64,000 nucleotides of DNA from assembly GCA_947623455.1 (NCBI GenBank), contig OX392542.1, positions 16,995,625-17,059,624 of the forward strand, given 5' to 3'. A program made the position numbers and the translations under genes. The stretch is from Mimachlamys varia. Lineage: Eukaryota > Mollusca > Bivalvia > Pectinida > Pectinidae. The notes beneath the pieces were generated by a model, which did not search any database, had not been told where the DNA came from, and saw only the letters and a program-made list of their open reading frames with translations. Positions 54,076-64,000 of the stretch are shown here, in pieces. Each line of letters starts with the position of its first letter. Position 1 is the stretch's first letter.

Positions 54076-54665
54076 ATTAGTGATGTCATCCTTGGGAAGG
54101 CATGAGTTGGTCTTACTGGAGTTTGTCAATAGGTGCTTTGGTGTTGTCATCCTTGGTTAGAACAATACATTGAACATAGGTCAAGGTCATTCATTTGAAC
54201 AAATTTGATAGCCCTTCATCCCAGCACGATAAGGCCAAATATCAGTACGCTGAGCCTTTCAGTTATTGAGAAGTTGCTTGGTGATTTAAAGACATTTTAC
54301 CCTAGTGACCTTGAAAGTAAGTCAAGGTCAATCATTTGAACAAACTTGGTAGCCCTTCATCGAAGCAAGCCACAGGCAAATATCAATACCCTGGGGCTTT
54401 TGGTAATTAAGAACAAGTTTCTTGAAAACTTTTAAGACATTTGACCCCTAGCTGTAACCTTGAAGCTGGTCAAGGTCTTTTGTTCAAACAAACTTTGTTC
54501 CCCTTCATCTAAGCCAAATATCAGTTCCCTGGGCCTTTAGGTTATTGAGAAGAAGTTCTTTGAAGATTTTAACACATTTGACCCCTGTGACCTTGAACAT
54601 AGGATGCTACATGCATAATACCAGCACCCTGGGCCTATCCGTTATCTAGAAGTTTTTTGAAGGAA
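54076..54665. repeat. dispersed repeat related to 45-46 kb
   Basis: Contains GGTCAAGGTCATTCATTTGA, ACAAACTTGGTAGCCCTTCA and GGGCCTTTAGGTTATTGAGA several times. Same family as the element at 44965-46340, decayed. Confidence 0.6.
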
Positions 54666-55000
54666 AATTTATGCACAACAGACGGCGATTGACAAAGTAG
54701 GTCATTCTGACTCTTCGCAAGTTGAAATCTTCAACAAATACAAATGTACTACCTTACATAAAATGTCTATTAAAATAATTTTAATTTTAAGATTCTGAAC
54801 CAAATATATTTTAGCGTTCTCATTTCTACCTGACACAAGAGCTCACAAAAGTGAGTGAAAATCGCTGGTTTGCTACCTAAAGTCAATCAGTCGACAAAAT
54901 CAGACTCTTCTTTGTTTCAAGTCAAGATTTCAATACAAAAAGAAGCATTTCAGATTTTTAAAAAGTTTTATTTCAAACATTTGAATATCATTTATGCATA
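54666..55000. other. spacer
   Basis: AT-rich; nothing recognised. Confidence 0.35.
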
Positions 55001-55336
55001 CCTGTTAACCCTCCCTCATTACGAGGTAGACTCCCTCATTTTGATCAAAATTTACCAATCTCCCTCGAAATCACCCTCATCCAAGTCCAAACTCCAAACA
55101 CAACCTCAAATCTACATCCTGTGGTCAAATGATATCCTAGCTAATGTAGGGTTTGTGTAATGACCATAACAGATGTGTTTGGATCAAATGAATACTTTTT
55201 GAACTTATTTTGATACATAAAATTGGAAAGGCAAATTGAGCAATGCAGTTTCAGACGCATTTCGCACTCTTTCTCCCTCATTGGAAATATGGAATGAGGG
55301 AGATCTCCCTCATTGGAGATTTCAAAGGTTAACACC
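55001..55336. mobile_element. 336-bp TA-flanked MITE with CTCCCTCATT repeats
   Basis: Left end CCTGTTAACCCTCCCTCATT, right end ...CTCATTGGAG then ATTTCAAAGGTTAACACC, i.e. inverted TGTTAACC ends flanked by TA. CTCCCTCATT recurs several times at both sides (TTACGAGGTAGACTCCCTCA; GAGGGAGATCTCCCTCATTG). Non-coding; the 101-codon ORF across its left edge is incidental. Confidence 0.6.
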
Positions 55337-56038
55337 TATTACAGTCAATGAGATCAAGGTTAACTTTTTTGACTGAGATATTCTTTGCTACAAAACACAT
55401 AGGTAGTCTTCTAATAGCTGTAAATATATTTATATCTGAATATCTGATGTGTGTCACTGACAAAACTATTATCCTAAGGCTAACAAAGATACCCCCAACA
55501 TGCCCCCAATATCAGAATGAAGGGGATAAAGTTATATGGCTCGCATCTGACTTGTTGCATTGAGGGGCTGTTCGGAATTAATTGTTTTAATTTCAGTTCC
55601 TATCAAATTTGTTCGAAATCAACCGATATCTAAATCTTGACCAATCAGAGGCTAGCACTTCCTCAGCATGGTTGTTATGGTAACAAAACTTTAAACATTC
55701 ATGTTTGGCAATACCCCTATATTTACCAAATTTGGTCAAAATCTGACAATGACTGAATTTTGGTGAATCAGAAACCATGATGGTATAAGGAATGGATGAA
55801 GCTATTAACATAGTCTGCATTTGGAGTTCCCTCCCCTTCTTCAGCTTTCAGGTTTTGCATAACACCTTTGTTCATAAATTTAATGCAGCTAGAATCTTGA
55901 TATGACAAGATAAAAATATTCATTTCAAAGGGCAAATTATATATTCCTTACTTAAGAATATTTATTACAATTTAGTTCTTGCAGCTGGTTTACCAAATGT
56001 TCACAGCCATAAAAATGTTGTAAAATAGCACCACACAT
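55337..56038. other. spacer
   Basis: No supported feature. Confidence 0.35.
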
Positions 56039-57232
56039 CTACAGAATAGCAAGGTACAAGTCAGGTGTCTGTGTCATCATATAGCAAGGCACAAGTCAGG
56101 TGTCTGTGACATCATATAGCAAGGCACAAGTCAGGTGTCTGTGACATCATATAGCAAGGCACAAATCAGGTGTCTGTGACATCATATAGCAAGGCACAAG
56201 TCAGGTGTCTGTGACATCATATAGCAAGGCACAAGTCAGGTGTCTGTGTCATCATATAGCAAGGCACAAGTCAGGTGTCTGTGACATCATATAGCACGGC
56301 ACAAGTCAGGTGTCTGTGGCATCATATAGCAAGGCACAAGTCAGGTGTCTGTGACATCATATAGCAAGGCACAAGTCAGGTGTCTGTGACATCATATAGC
56401 AAGGCACAAGTCAGGTGTCTGTGACATCATATAGCAATGCACAAGTCAGGTGTCTGTGTCATCATTTAGCAAGGCACAAGTCAGGTGTCTGTGACATCAT
56501 ATAGCACGGACAAGTCAGGTGTCTGTGACATCATATAGCAAGGCACAAGTCAGGTGTCTGTGACATCATATAGCAAGGCACAAGTCAGGTGTCTGTGTCA
56601 TCATATAGCAAAGCACAAGTCAGGTGTCTGTGTCATAATATAGCAAAGCACAAGTCAGGTGTCTGTGGCATCATATAGCAAGGCACAAGTCAGGTGTCTG
56701 TGACATCATATAGCAAGGCACAAGTCAGGTGTCTGTGTCATCATATAGCACGGCACAAGTCAGGTGTCTGTGACATCATATAGCATGGCACAAGTCAGGT
56801 GTCTGTGACATCATATAGCATGGCACAAGTCAGGTGTCTGTGACATCATATAGCAAGGCACAAGTCAGGTGTCTGTGACATCATATAGCAATGCACAAGT
56901 CAGGTGTCTGTGTCATCATTTAGCAAGGCACAAGTCAGGTGTCTGTGACATCATATAGCACGGACAAGTCAGGTGGCTGTCATCATATAGCAAGGCACAA
57001 GTCAGGTGTCTGTGACATCATATAGCAAGGCACAAGTCAGGTGTCTGTGACATCATATAGCACGGCACAAGTCAGGTGTCTGTGACATCATATAGCAAGG
57101 CACAAGTCAGGTGTCTGTGACATCATATAGCAAGGCACAAGTCAGGTGTCTGTGACATCATATAGCAAGGCACAAGTCAGGTGTCTGTGACATCATATAG
57201 CAAGGCACAAGTCAGGTGTCTGTGGCATCATA
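56039..57232. repeat. 35-bp minisatellite
   Basis: About 34 copies of ATAGCAAGGCACAAGTCAGG followed by TGTCTGTGACATCAT. Very homogeneous; variants (GTGTCATC, GTGGCATC, AGCACGG, ATTTAGC) recur in the same order about 420-490 bp apart (e.g. 56440-56520 and 56890-56970), showing a block duplication of a dozen or so units. Confidence 0.95.
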
Positions 57233-57234
57233 TA

Positions 57235-57401
57235 CTGTAAACCAACTTATTTTCGCGGCGACTTAATTTTGTGTTTTTATATGAAATGAAATGTACAGTA
57301 CTTATACAGTTGGAATGCCTTTGATTGAAACTATTTTGTGGCGATTTATTTCTACAAATATTAATCAACTGCAAAATACGCGAAAACAAGTTGGTTTACA
57401 G
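57235..57401. mobile_element. 167-bp TA-flanked MITE
   Basis: Ends CTGTAAACCAACTTATTTTC and GAAAACAAGTTGGTTTACAG are inverted repeats of about 22 bp, with TA on both sides (57233-57234, 57402-57403). A Tc1/mariner-type non-autonomous element, inserted exactly at the edge of the 35-bp array. Confidence 0.85.
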
Positions 57402-57470
57402 TAACAGTTAATTATGTGACTCAAAATCTATATCTAAACAACCTGCTCATTTTCATCTTGTCTATATTAT

Positions 57471-57605
57471 CAGGGCCCAGTTGTACAAAAGGTGAAACAT
57501 GCAAGACAGAAATTTGTAATTTTGTGTACAATTTGTGTTTTCTTCCTGAAAAGTTTGAACTCTGTCAATAGTTGTGTCTATCATTGTTTGAGCAACTTGG
57601 CCCTG
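57471..57605. mobile_element. 135-bp MITE with CAGGGCC ends
   Basis: CAGGGCCCAGTTGTACAAA at the left and TTTGAGCAACTTGGCCCTG at the right are imperfect inverted repeats. No clear target duplication (TATATTAT versus ATCATGAT). hAT-like ends, tentative. Confidence 0.55.
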
Positions 57606-58392
57606 ATCATGATCTCTTGCAGTATACATTCACACCATCACAGGATATAAGAGACTGATCTTACACTAGCCATGCATCCTTCTAGTACATGTATAATCAA
57701 CTTGCGTATCTCTTTGGTTTTAGTATCAAACCTGGAAATAAAAGACAGTTTTGTCTCTAGTTGAGAGGAAATCAACTCACTTATGTCAGTTCAACATTGC
57801 CCTGCTTCCATCTGTTTGACAGACAAAAATCATTATATTTCTGTCAGTTCCATATCCCAATGCCCTTGTAACCAATTCACACTGGCACATTTGAACTCTT
57901 CCTGTTCAAAGCTTGGAATAGCTCTTGGTGAAATTTTGGGGGTGAACAAGTTAAATATATCATCCAACACCTGTTTCTGATTGAAAGGTGCATCACATCA
58001 CATCTGCCTGGTTAACAGAGATCATCCTGTAAATACCATCTCACTCCCATTCCGAGGATGACAGGTATCAACTATGGCGGGACAAATCCAGTGAAAATCT
58101 GGTTCGACAGTCCACACGGTTCAACAAATATTACAATCATTACATAACAGGAATTTCATATTGCACTGTTGTAGCTCTCTACATTACATTTCTTTGAAAC
58201 CAGTACCACAAACATTTTGTGCAAGTTTTAAATGATCTTATCATCACTATGGTATCCAAGGTGCACAAGTTATTAGTCTTCAATGATTTTGTTGTTGCTG
58301 TAGAATTTAATCCGATTCTAAGAAAACTTCTGTCAAGAATTGAACCGCTGGAGTAACGAGAAGCTGTATCCACATGGACAAAGGAGAACTTA
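57606..58392. other. spacer
   Basis: Mixed sequence without a supported gene. Confidence 0.35.
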
Positions 58393-59955
58393 AAAGGTCC
58401 ATCCTGTATTCATAGTTTCCCTCCTGTCCTGTATTCAGAGTTTCCCTCCTGTCCTGTATTCATAGTTTCCCTCCAGTCCTGTATTCATAGTTTCCCTCCT
58501 GTCCTGTATTCATAGTTTCCCTCTTATCCTGTATTCAGAGTTTCCCTCCTGTCCTGTATTCATAGTTTCCTTCCTGTCCTGTTTACATAAACACATGGAG
58601 TCTGCCAGTTCTGTATTCAGTTTCCCTCCTGTCCTGTTAACACGAACATATGAAGTCTGCCAGTCCTGTATTCAGAGTTTCCTTCCTGTCCTATTTACAT
58701 AAACACATGGAGTCTGCCAGGTCTGTATTCAGAGTTTCCCTCCTGTCCTGTATTCAGAGTTTCCCTCCTGTCCTGTTTACACGAACACATGGAGTCTGCC
58801 AGCTCTGTATTCAGAGTTTCTCTCCTGTCCTGTATTCAGAGTTTCCCTCCTGTCCTGTTAACACGAACACATGAAGTCTGCCAGTCTTGTATTCAGAGTT
58901 TCCCTTCTGTCCTGTTTACACGAACACATGAAGTCTGCCAGTTCTGTATTCAGAGTTTCCCTCCTGTTCTGTTAACACGAACACATGAAGTCTGCCAGTC
59001 CTGTATTCAGAGTTTCCCTCCTGTTCTGTTAACACAAACACATGGAGTCTGCCAGTCCTGTATTCAGAGTTTCCCTCCTGTCTTGTATTCAGAGTTTCCC
59101 TCCTGTCCTGTATTCAGAGTTTCCCTCCTGTCTTGTATTCAGAGTTTCCCTCCTGTCCTGTTTTCATAGTTTCCCTCTTATCCTGTATTCAGAGTTTCCC
59201 TCCTGTCCTGTATTCATAGTTTCCTTCCTGTCCTGTTTACATAAACACATGGAGTCTGCCAGTTCTGTATTCAGTTTCCCTCCTGTCCTGTTAACACGAA
59301 CATATGAAGTCTGCCAGTCCTGTATTCAGAGTTTCCTTCCTGTCCTATTTACATAAACACATGGAGTCTGCCAGGTCTGTATTCAGAGTTTCCCTCCTGT
59401 CCTGTATTCAGAGTTAACCTCCTGTCCTGTTTACACGAACACATGAAGTCTGCCAGTCCTGTATTCAGAGTTTCCCTCCTGTCCTGTTTTCATAAACACA
59501 TGGAGTCTGCCAGCTCTGTATTCAGAGTTTCTCTCCTGTCCTGTATTCAGAGTTTCCCTCCTGTCCTGTTAACACGAACACATGAAGTCTGCCAGTCTTG
59601 TATTCAGAGTTTCCCTTCTGTCCTGTTTACACGAACACATGAAGTCTGCCAGTCCTGTATTCAGAGTTTCCCTCCTGTTCTGTTAACACGAACACATGAA
59701 GTCTGCCAGTCCTGTATTCAGAGTTTCCTTCCTGTCCTGTATTCTGAGTTTCCCTTCTGTCCTGTTTACATGAACACATGAAGTCTGCTGGTTCTGTATT
59801 CAGAGTTTCCCTCCTGTCCTGTTAACACGAACACATGGAGTCTGCCAGTCCTGTATTCAGAGTTTCCCTCCTGTCTTGTATTCAGAGTTTCCCTCCTGTC
59901 TTGTATTCAGAGTTTCCCTCCAGTCCTGTAAACAGGAACACATGAAGTCTGCCAG
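58393..59955. repeat. 27-bp minisatellite with interspersed 31-bp module
   Basis: The basic unit is TGTATTCAGAGTTTCCCTCC then TGTCCTG (27 bp), interrupted many times by a module TTTACACGAACACATGAAGT then CTGCCAGTCC. The order of simple and compound units recurs (about 58570-58900 resembles 59220-59560), so a roughly 650-bp block was duplicated. ORFs are artefacts. Confidence 0.95.
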
Positions 59956-60464
59956 GATGTTCCTCGTAGGGTGAATATAGCGTTAAGGGAACACACGGAT
60001 CCTAAGTTGTCTGGGTCGTAGAAGTACTTCACATGAGTTATTGTATATCTCAATCTGGAACAAAAACAATAGCATCAACTTAAAACTGGAAATATATCAC
60101 CAGAGAAAAAGGAGAAGTAGTTGTTGACATTTCTTTTTAAAGAAAGGATGGACTGACGAACGGATGATGGTAGGGTAAGCTTAATTTGGTCCTGAGACTA
60201 GACCAGGTGAGCTAGAGTGGATGTGGGCTTATTACCGAGCATGGGCTTATTGCCGGAGAAATACGGTAAAGTATGTTCTTATTTAACTGGGTCAGTCTTT
60301 GGCCAACAGACTGATGATTTTATCTAATGCAGATTAGTGAGGTATGGAATTTAAAGTAGGTTTTTATTAGCACAAATATCTTCTTTCCCTGTAGAAGGAA
60401 GAGGTGTGTTGCTTGGGCCAGGTGCACTTATTAGACTGTGTACAGTGTAGAACTTTAAAATCAC
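59956..60464. other. spacer with MITE-end remnant
   Basis: At about 60225-60275 GGGCTTATTGCCGGAGAAAT then ACGGTAAAG resembles the inverse of the sequence at 588-620. No gene. Confidence 0.4.
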
Positions 60465-60466
60465 TA

Positions 60467-60923
60467 CCGTAATTTCCTGCGTATTACCCGTACCGGGGTA
60501 TAGCTCGCTGGAAGTAAATTAAGGCATTTTGGAGTCTTTTGTAAAATAAATTCCAGATAAACCCGCACTGGCAGATTGCCCGCGCGTTATACGTCGAATG
60601 TATACCTAGTGAGTATGGGTGTACTTCGTATGTGACTTTGTGATTTATTATTTTGAATGTTGGAAATCAGAGACATATGATGGAAATATTGTGTTAATTT
60701 TGTATATATATGTTTATGTGTATAATTAAAGATATTTTTTGCCTACAAATAGCGTGGATCTACATGATGATAGAAGCGGATACATTTAACAACATATATA
60801 CCGCATTTTCTAATAATTTGGTTAAAAGATCCACATATAGTCCGCACCGGCACATAGCCCGCACTAGGCATCTTCTGATGTAAAAAATTGTATAGCCCGC
60901 GTGTAATACACAGGAAATTATGG
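60467..60923. mobile_element. 457-bp TA-flanked MITE
   Basis: Left CCGTAATTTCCTGCGTATTA, right TAATACACAGGAAATTATGG, inverted, with TA at 60465-60466 and 60924-60925. Subterminal blocks CGGGGTATAGCTCGC / GCACATAGCCCGCACTAGGC and GTTATACGTC / TGTATAGCCCGCG extend the symmetry. No coding. Confidence 0.8.
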
Positions 60924-60925
60924 TA

Positions 60926-61384
60926 ATTTTCGTGGATTTTTAATTTCATTGATCTGTCTTTATCTGTATCCCCAAGTTTGATATAAACCTATTCTTCCTA
61001 ATTCACTATTCATGCCCAATCAGTGTTGTATTTTGTCAAGATGGTTGGGTACAGTGTATTAACACTTTAGAAAAACATCAAAATTGTTAGAAATTACATC
61101 AGTGTATTGAACAAGGTATAATTACTGAAATGTTCATCGGGTTTGAAATATTAAGGATTGTTTTGAGATAAAAACTTTTGATATCCCATATTATCAAACA
61201 GTCACATGTCATTCAGATTCTTTGTATTCCTGATGCAATATCGACCATGAAAACTACCAATTTTTAATACAATGAACTTTTCATGTTATACAGTTTATTA
61301 TACTTGCTGGGAGAAAATGATCTGTGCTAGGTATGCGAGGGTCGGTCTAAAATATGTCATACACAGCTAGCAGTATATTAGTAG
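60926..61384. other. spacer
   Basis: AT-rich, no feature supported. Confidence 0.35.
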
Positions 61385-61626
61385 AGAAAAAAAAACCTAT
61401 TTATTTTAAAACAATTATGAAACAAGTTGTCCGACTTATATCACTCACTCTTGGTGGCCCAGATGTTAATGGGCGAGGGGTCTTAATGTGGGAGGAAACC
61501 GGGGTAACCGGGAAAACCCACATGGTTGGCAGGTGACCCCATACCTTTTCACGTCCGGTTCAGGAATCGAACCCCGGCCACCTTGGTGAAAGGCAGATGC
61601 GCTACCACTACACCATCCGACCACCT
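61385..61626 (-). mobile_element. tRNA-derived SINE (minus strand)
   Basis: On the minus strand from about 61625: GGTCGGATGGTGTAGTGGTA (A-box region), a CTTTCACC anticodon-arm-like segment and GGCCGGGGTTCGATTCCTG (B-box), closely resembling a Glu-type tRNA. The body carries GGTTTTCCCGGTTACCCCGG and TTTCCTCCCAC, a motif common in invertebrate SINEs. A T-run on the minus strand lies near 61390. Confidence 0.75.
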
Positions 61627-63079
61627 TATTACAGATTAGTACTGAATATTGTCAACCTCAATCTATAACAAAACATTCTGTAGGATAAAGAAACAGGGTT
61701 GGCACATTTCACAGTAAAACAAAAGACATCCACACTTCTGTAAGTACCTGTCAAGGTCTCTTTATACCACCCACAACAAACAAGTCCTCCCTGCGAGGAT
61801 GCCAGGAGGCCCCGAAACTGGTGAGTCAGCAGCCAACATGGTTGTCTTGTCTGCAAGCATAAACAATGAATTATCTTAGGACCCGACACCACTTGTCACA
61901 CTGAAGTAAATAACATTTTATTACTTGATGACACTAAGTTATAGGCACAGCAATAAATATACCAGACAAACTTAAAATTCACATGAACATCTGTATAACA
62001 CTGGACACCTGCTTATCTTTTAGTGCTCTCAACTTTCAAAGAATAGGTTTGTTTTTAACACGAACAGGATTTGAAAGCTTATTTGTGACTTTGGAAAACT
62101 TCTGTTCATCTTAGTCAAGTAAAAAGTGCAAACTACAGGTGTCTAAACTCTAAACCGCAATTTTACTACAGTAATAATTTCCTCATATAAAGTACTATGA
62201 AGACTCTTTTTCAATGAAAAATTAATGTTATCTTTGTTATTTGTTAACATGTTGTACATGTATAAGTATTTCATCATGCCATCTTTTCCGCATTGCGGCA
62301 TCAGTGTTTTTGGAATTCATGTTAAAAAAGTCACATATTGACGAACCATTGCAACATATGTCACATGATGCATGATGAATTCGGCGTTGTTACTCTGTGG
62401 TTACACAGCATAAAGTGATGACGTGACAATGATCATGACATCACAATGAGTTCTGTGAGCTGTCTTTTCCCAACCTCAGTAACAGTCAGGTTTATCTTTT
62501 CTGTACCCCAGTAAAAGGCAGATTTATCGTTTCCTACCCCAGTAAAAGGCAGATTTATCGTTTCCCTACCAAAAAGACTGGTTTTCATTTTCCCTACCCC
62601 GGTAAAACACAGGGTTATCTTTTCCCTACCCCAGTAAAACACAGGTTTATCGTTTCCCTACCAAAACTGTGAATAAACCTGTGAAGAGTGGGAGAAAGCT
62701 TTATCGTACACACAGGGACATGTGAACAATATGTCACTGTTTTTATTTTTTTATACTCAAAAGAATATTATTTCCATGCTTCTACTTATTTTTACTTACC
62801 CCATAGACTCGTAGGTAGTGACTTTCCTGGGACTGAACTTTCACACATACTGTGGGAAATAAAATGATTCACAATAATACAAATCTCCTCTGACAATATT
62901 TTGCAATTGTATGAAGAAATCTTATATGAAAACTTCTTATAATTTCCCAATGCATTTAATGTTTGAAAATATATATTTCAATTGAGCGGTGTGATTTTGG
63001 TTAAACATCCAGATTAAAAGGTTTTATATGATCATTAAACTAACTAAAGTGAGCAGGGGCTTCAATATACTGGCCGAAA
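61627..63079. other. spacer with a small local repeat
   Basis: At about 62490-62665 there are five copies of a roughly 35-bp unit (CCCCAGTAAAAGGCAGATTT, ATCGTTTCCCTAC). Otherwise no supported feature. Confidence 0.5.
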
Positions 63080-63081
63080 TA

Positions 63082-64000
63082 CGAGGTGTGTTCTGTAAAT
63101 AATGTCATCTGTGCTTTATTTCGCAGAAATCATGCAATTTATGCACAAAATCACCTCGTGTCAATTGAGTGATCACTGGCTCGTGACACAGGTAAATATC
63201 TCCTCCACACGTTCACTGGCCTCGGTACAGTGTACATCGTTTCATAGCCTATTCGTTAGACTAGACACAAAATGACAGGAAAACAACCTGAAAATGTTCT
63301 TGAAATTAGGGCCTTTATAAAAGGTAGGTCATTACTCGGCATAAAGGCTGTAGATATTCACCGCGATGTGTGACATTTATGGGGGAGGGCCAAATGTTTC
63401 ACAGGACTGTTTGTAGGTGGGTAGGTAAATTTAGTGCTGGGCAGCAGCAACTGAAAGATGCTGCTCACCCAGGTCGTCCTGCAACAACTACGACCAAAGG
63501 TAACATAGAACAAATCCGAAATATCCTCCAAACTGATACTCGATTCACCATAAGACAAGTTAGAAAGATAAATGCAAGATGGATACCCCATTTGTTAACG
63601 GATGAGCAAAAGAAGACGCGTGTAACAATGGCAAAAAAACTTCTCAAAATGTACCCAAAATATAGTAGAAAGGCTTTTGATAATATAGTCACTGGTGATG
63701 AGACCTGGGTGTATTATTTTGAACCAAAGCGGAAGGTTGCCAACTGAATATGGGCCACTAAAAATGCCCGACGCCCAAGTATTGCCAAACGAATACGAAC
63801 AGTAAAGAAGGTTTTGTATGTTATTTTTTTCACTAATAAGGGTCCAGCTATTCAAATCCCGGTGCCAAAAGGCAGAACGGTCACAGGCAAGTTCTATAAA
63901 AACGTTGTTCTGAGAAAGTTGAAGAACTATTACAAAAGTTGCCGCCCCAAAACAGAACTTCAGTATGTCCGACTTTTGCATGATAATGCACCCGCTCACA
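63082..64000 (+). mobile_element. mariner-family transposon, 3' end outside the window
   Basis: Left end CGAGGTGTGTTCTGTAAATA preceded by TA (63080-63081), typical of mariner elements whose terminal repeats begin ACGAGGTGTG. The transposase gene starts about 190 bp in. The right half and right terminal repeat lie beyond base 64000. Confidence 0.85.
63272..64000 (+). pseudogene. mariner transposase, damaged and cut by window end
   Basis: Starts MTGKQPENVLEIRAFIKGRS at 63272. It then breaks near 63368 (two small indels, TGTGACATTTATGGGGGAGG), resumes as HRTVCRWVGKFSAG and DAAHPGRP, and continues with ARWIPHLLTDEQKKTR and TGDETWVYYFEPKRK (first catalytic Asp). About 20 residues of the second helix-turn-helix region between TIRQ and VRKINARW are missing. 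A TGA at 63745-63747 follows KVAN, after which the frame goes on through VPKGRTVTGKFYKNVVLRKL to LLHDNAPAH (second catalytic Asp). The third catalytic Asp is outside the window. Not functional as it stands. Confidence 0.9.

Noticed and set aside
53241..54080. 279-codon ORF with GSPISGLLSPL repeats
   Set aside because: 33-bp minisatellite open in three frames at once; no unique coding sequence.
56039..57232. CRISPR-like regular repeats
   Set aside because: The 35-bp units are directly adjacent with no unique spacers, and the setting is a eukaryotic genome.
58650..59781. ORFs with RVSLLSCIQSFPPV repeats
   Set aside because: Artefact of the 27-bp minisatellite and its interspersed module.

Overview
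The window is animal nuclear DNA, most likely from a mollusc or another lophotrochozoan. It is AT-rich, the coding exons are short and carry consensus splice sites, and several tRNA-headed SINEs, an APE-type LINE, a mariner-family transposon, many short inverted-repeat (MITE-like) elements and very large minisatellites are present. Nothing bacterial (operons, Shine-Dalgarno sites, CRISPR) is visible. The taxon is inferred from repeat style and is not proven.

About 2.9-34.8 kb holds one multi-exon plus-strand gene that I reconstructed from splice sites. Nine exon pieces join in a consistent reading phase from 2912 to 33580, with a possible last exon at 34614-34780. It encodes an uncharacterised N-terminal region, a PHD-type zinc finger (exon 11342-11585) and a Ulp1/SENP-like (C48) cysteine-protease domain (exons 30541-33580) with visible His and Asp motifs. 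The catalytic Cys is not visible and the last junction does not keep phase, so an active enzyme is not shown. Intron 1 has taken in a nearly complete two-ORF LINE (about 3.95-8.85 kb).

The intron between the PHD and protease exons has been inflated by a five-unit tandem array (11932-30604, inner period exactly 2967 bp). The array runs from inside a SINE to inside the first protease exon, so inner units end in truncated copies of that exon. Each unit carries, on the minus strand, an ORF resembling the C-terminal part of a Mutator-like transposase. Four copies are open over 289 codons. Unit 1 is broken by a 3368-bp transposon with TCA target duplications and also carries a 504-bp TTAA-flanked MITE. 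Units 2-5 serve as ready-made empty sites for both.

About 35-60 kb is gene-poor and crowded with minisatellites of different unit length (22, 21/39, 57, 33, 35 and 27 bp). The largest block (38.1-44.7 kb) contains an orientation switch and a duplication that copied unique flanking DNA. All long ORFs there are repeat artefacts. MITEs, SINEs, foldback sequences and a TATA promoter or solo-LTR candidate at about 47.35 kb lie between them. The window ends inside a decayed mariner-family transposon.
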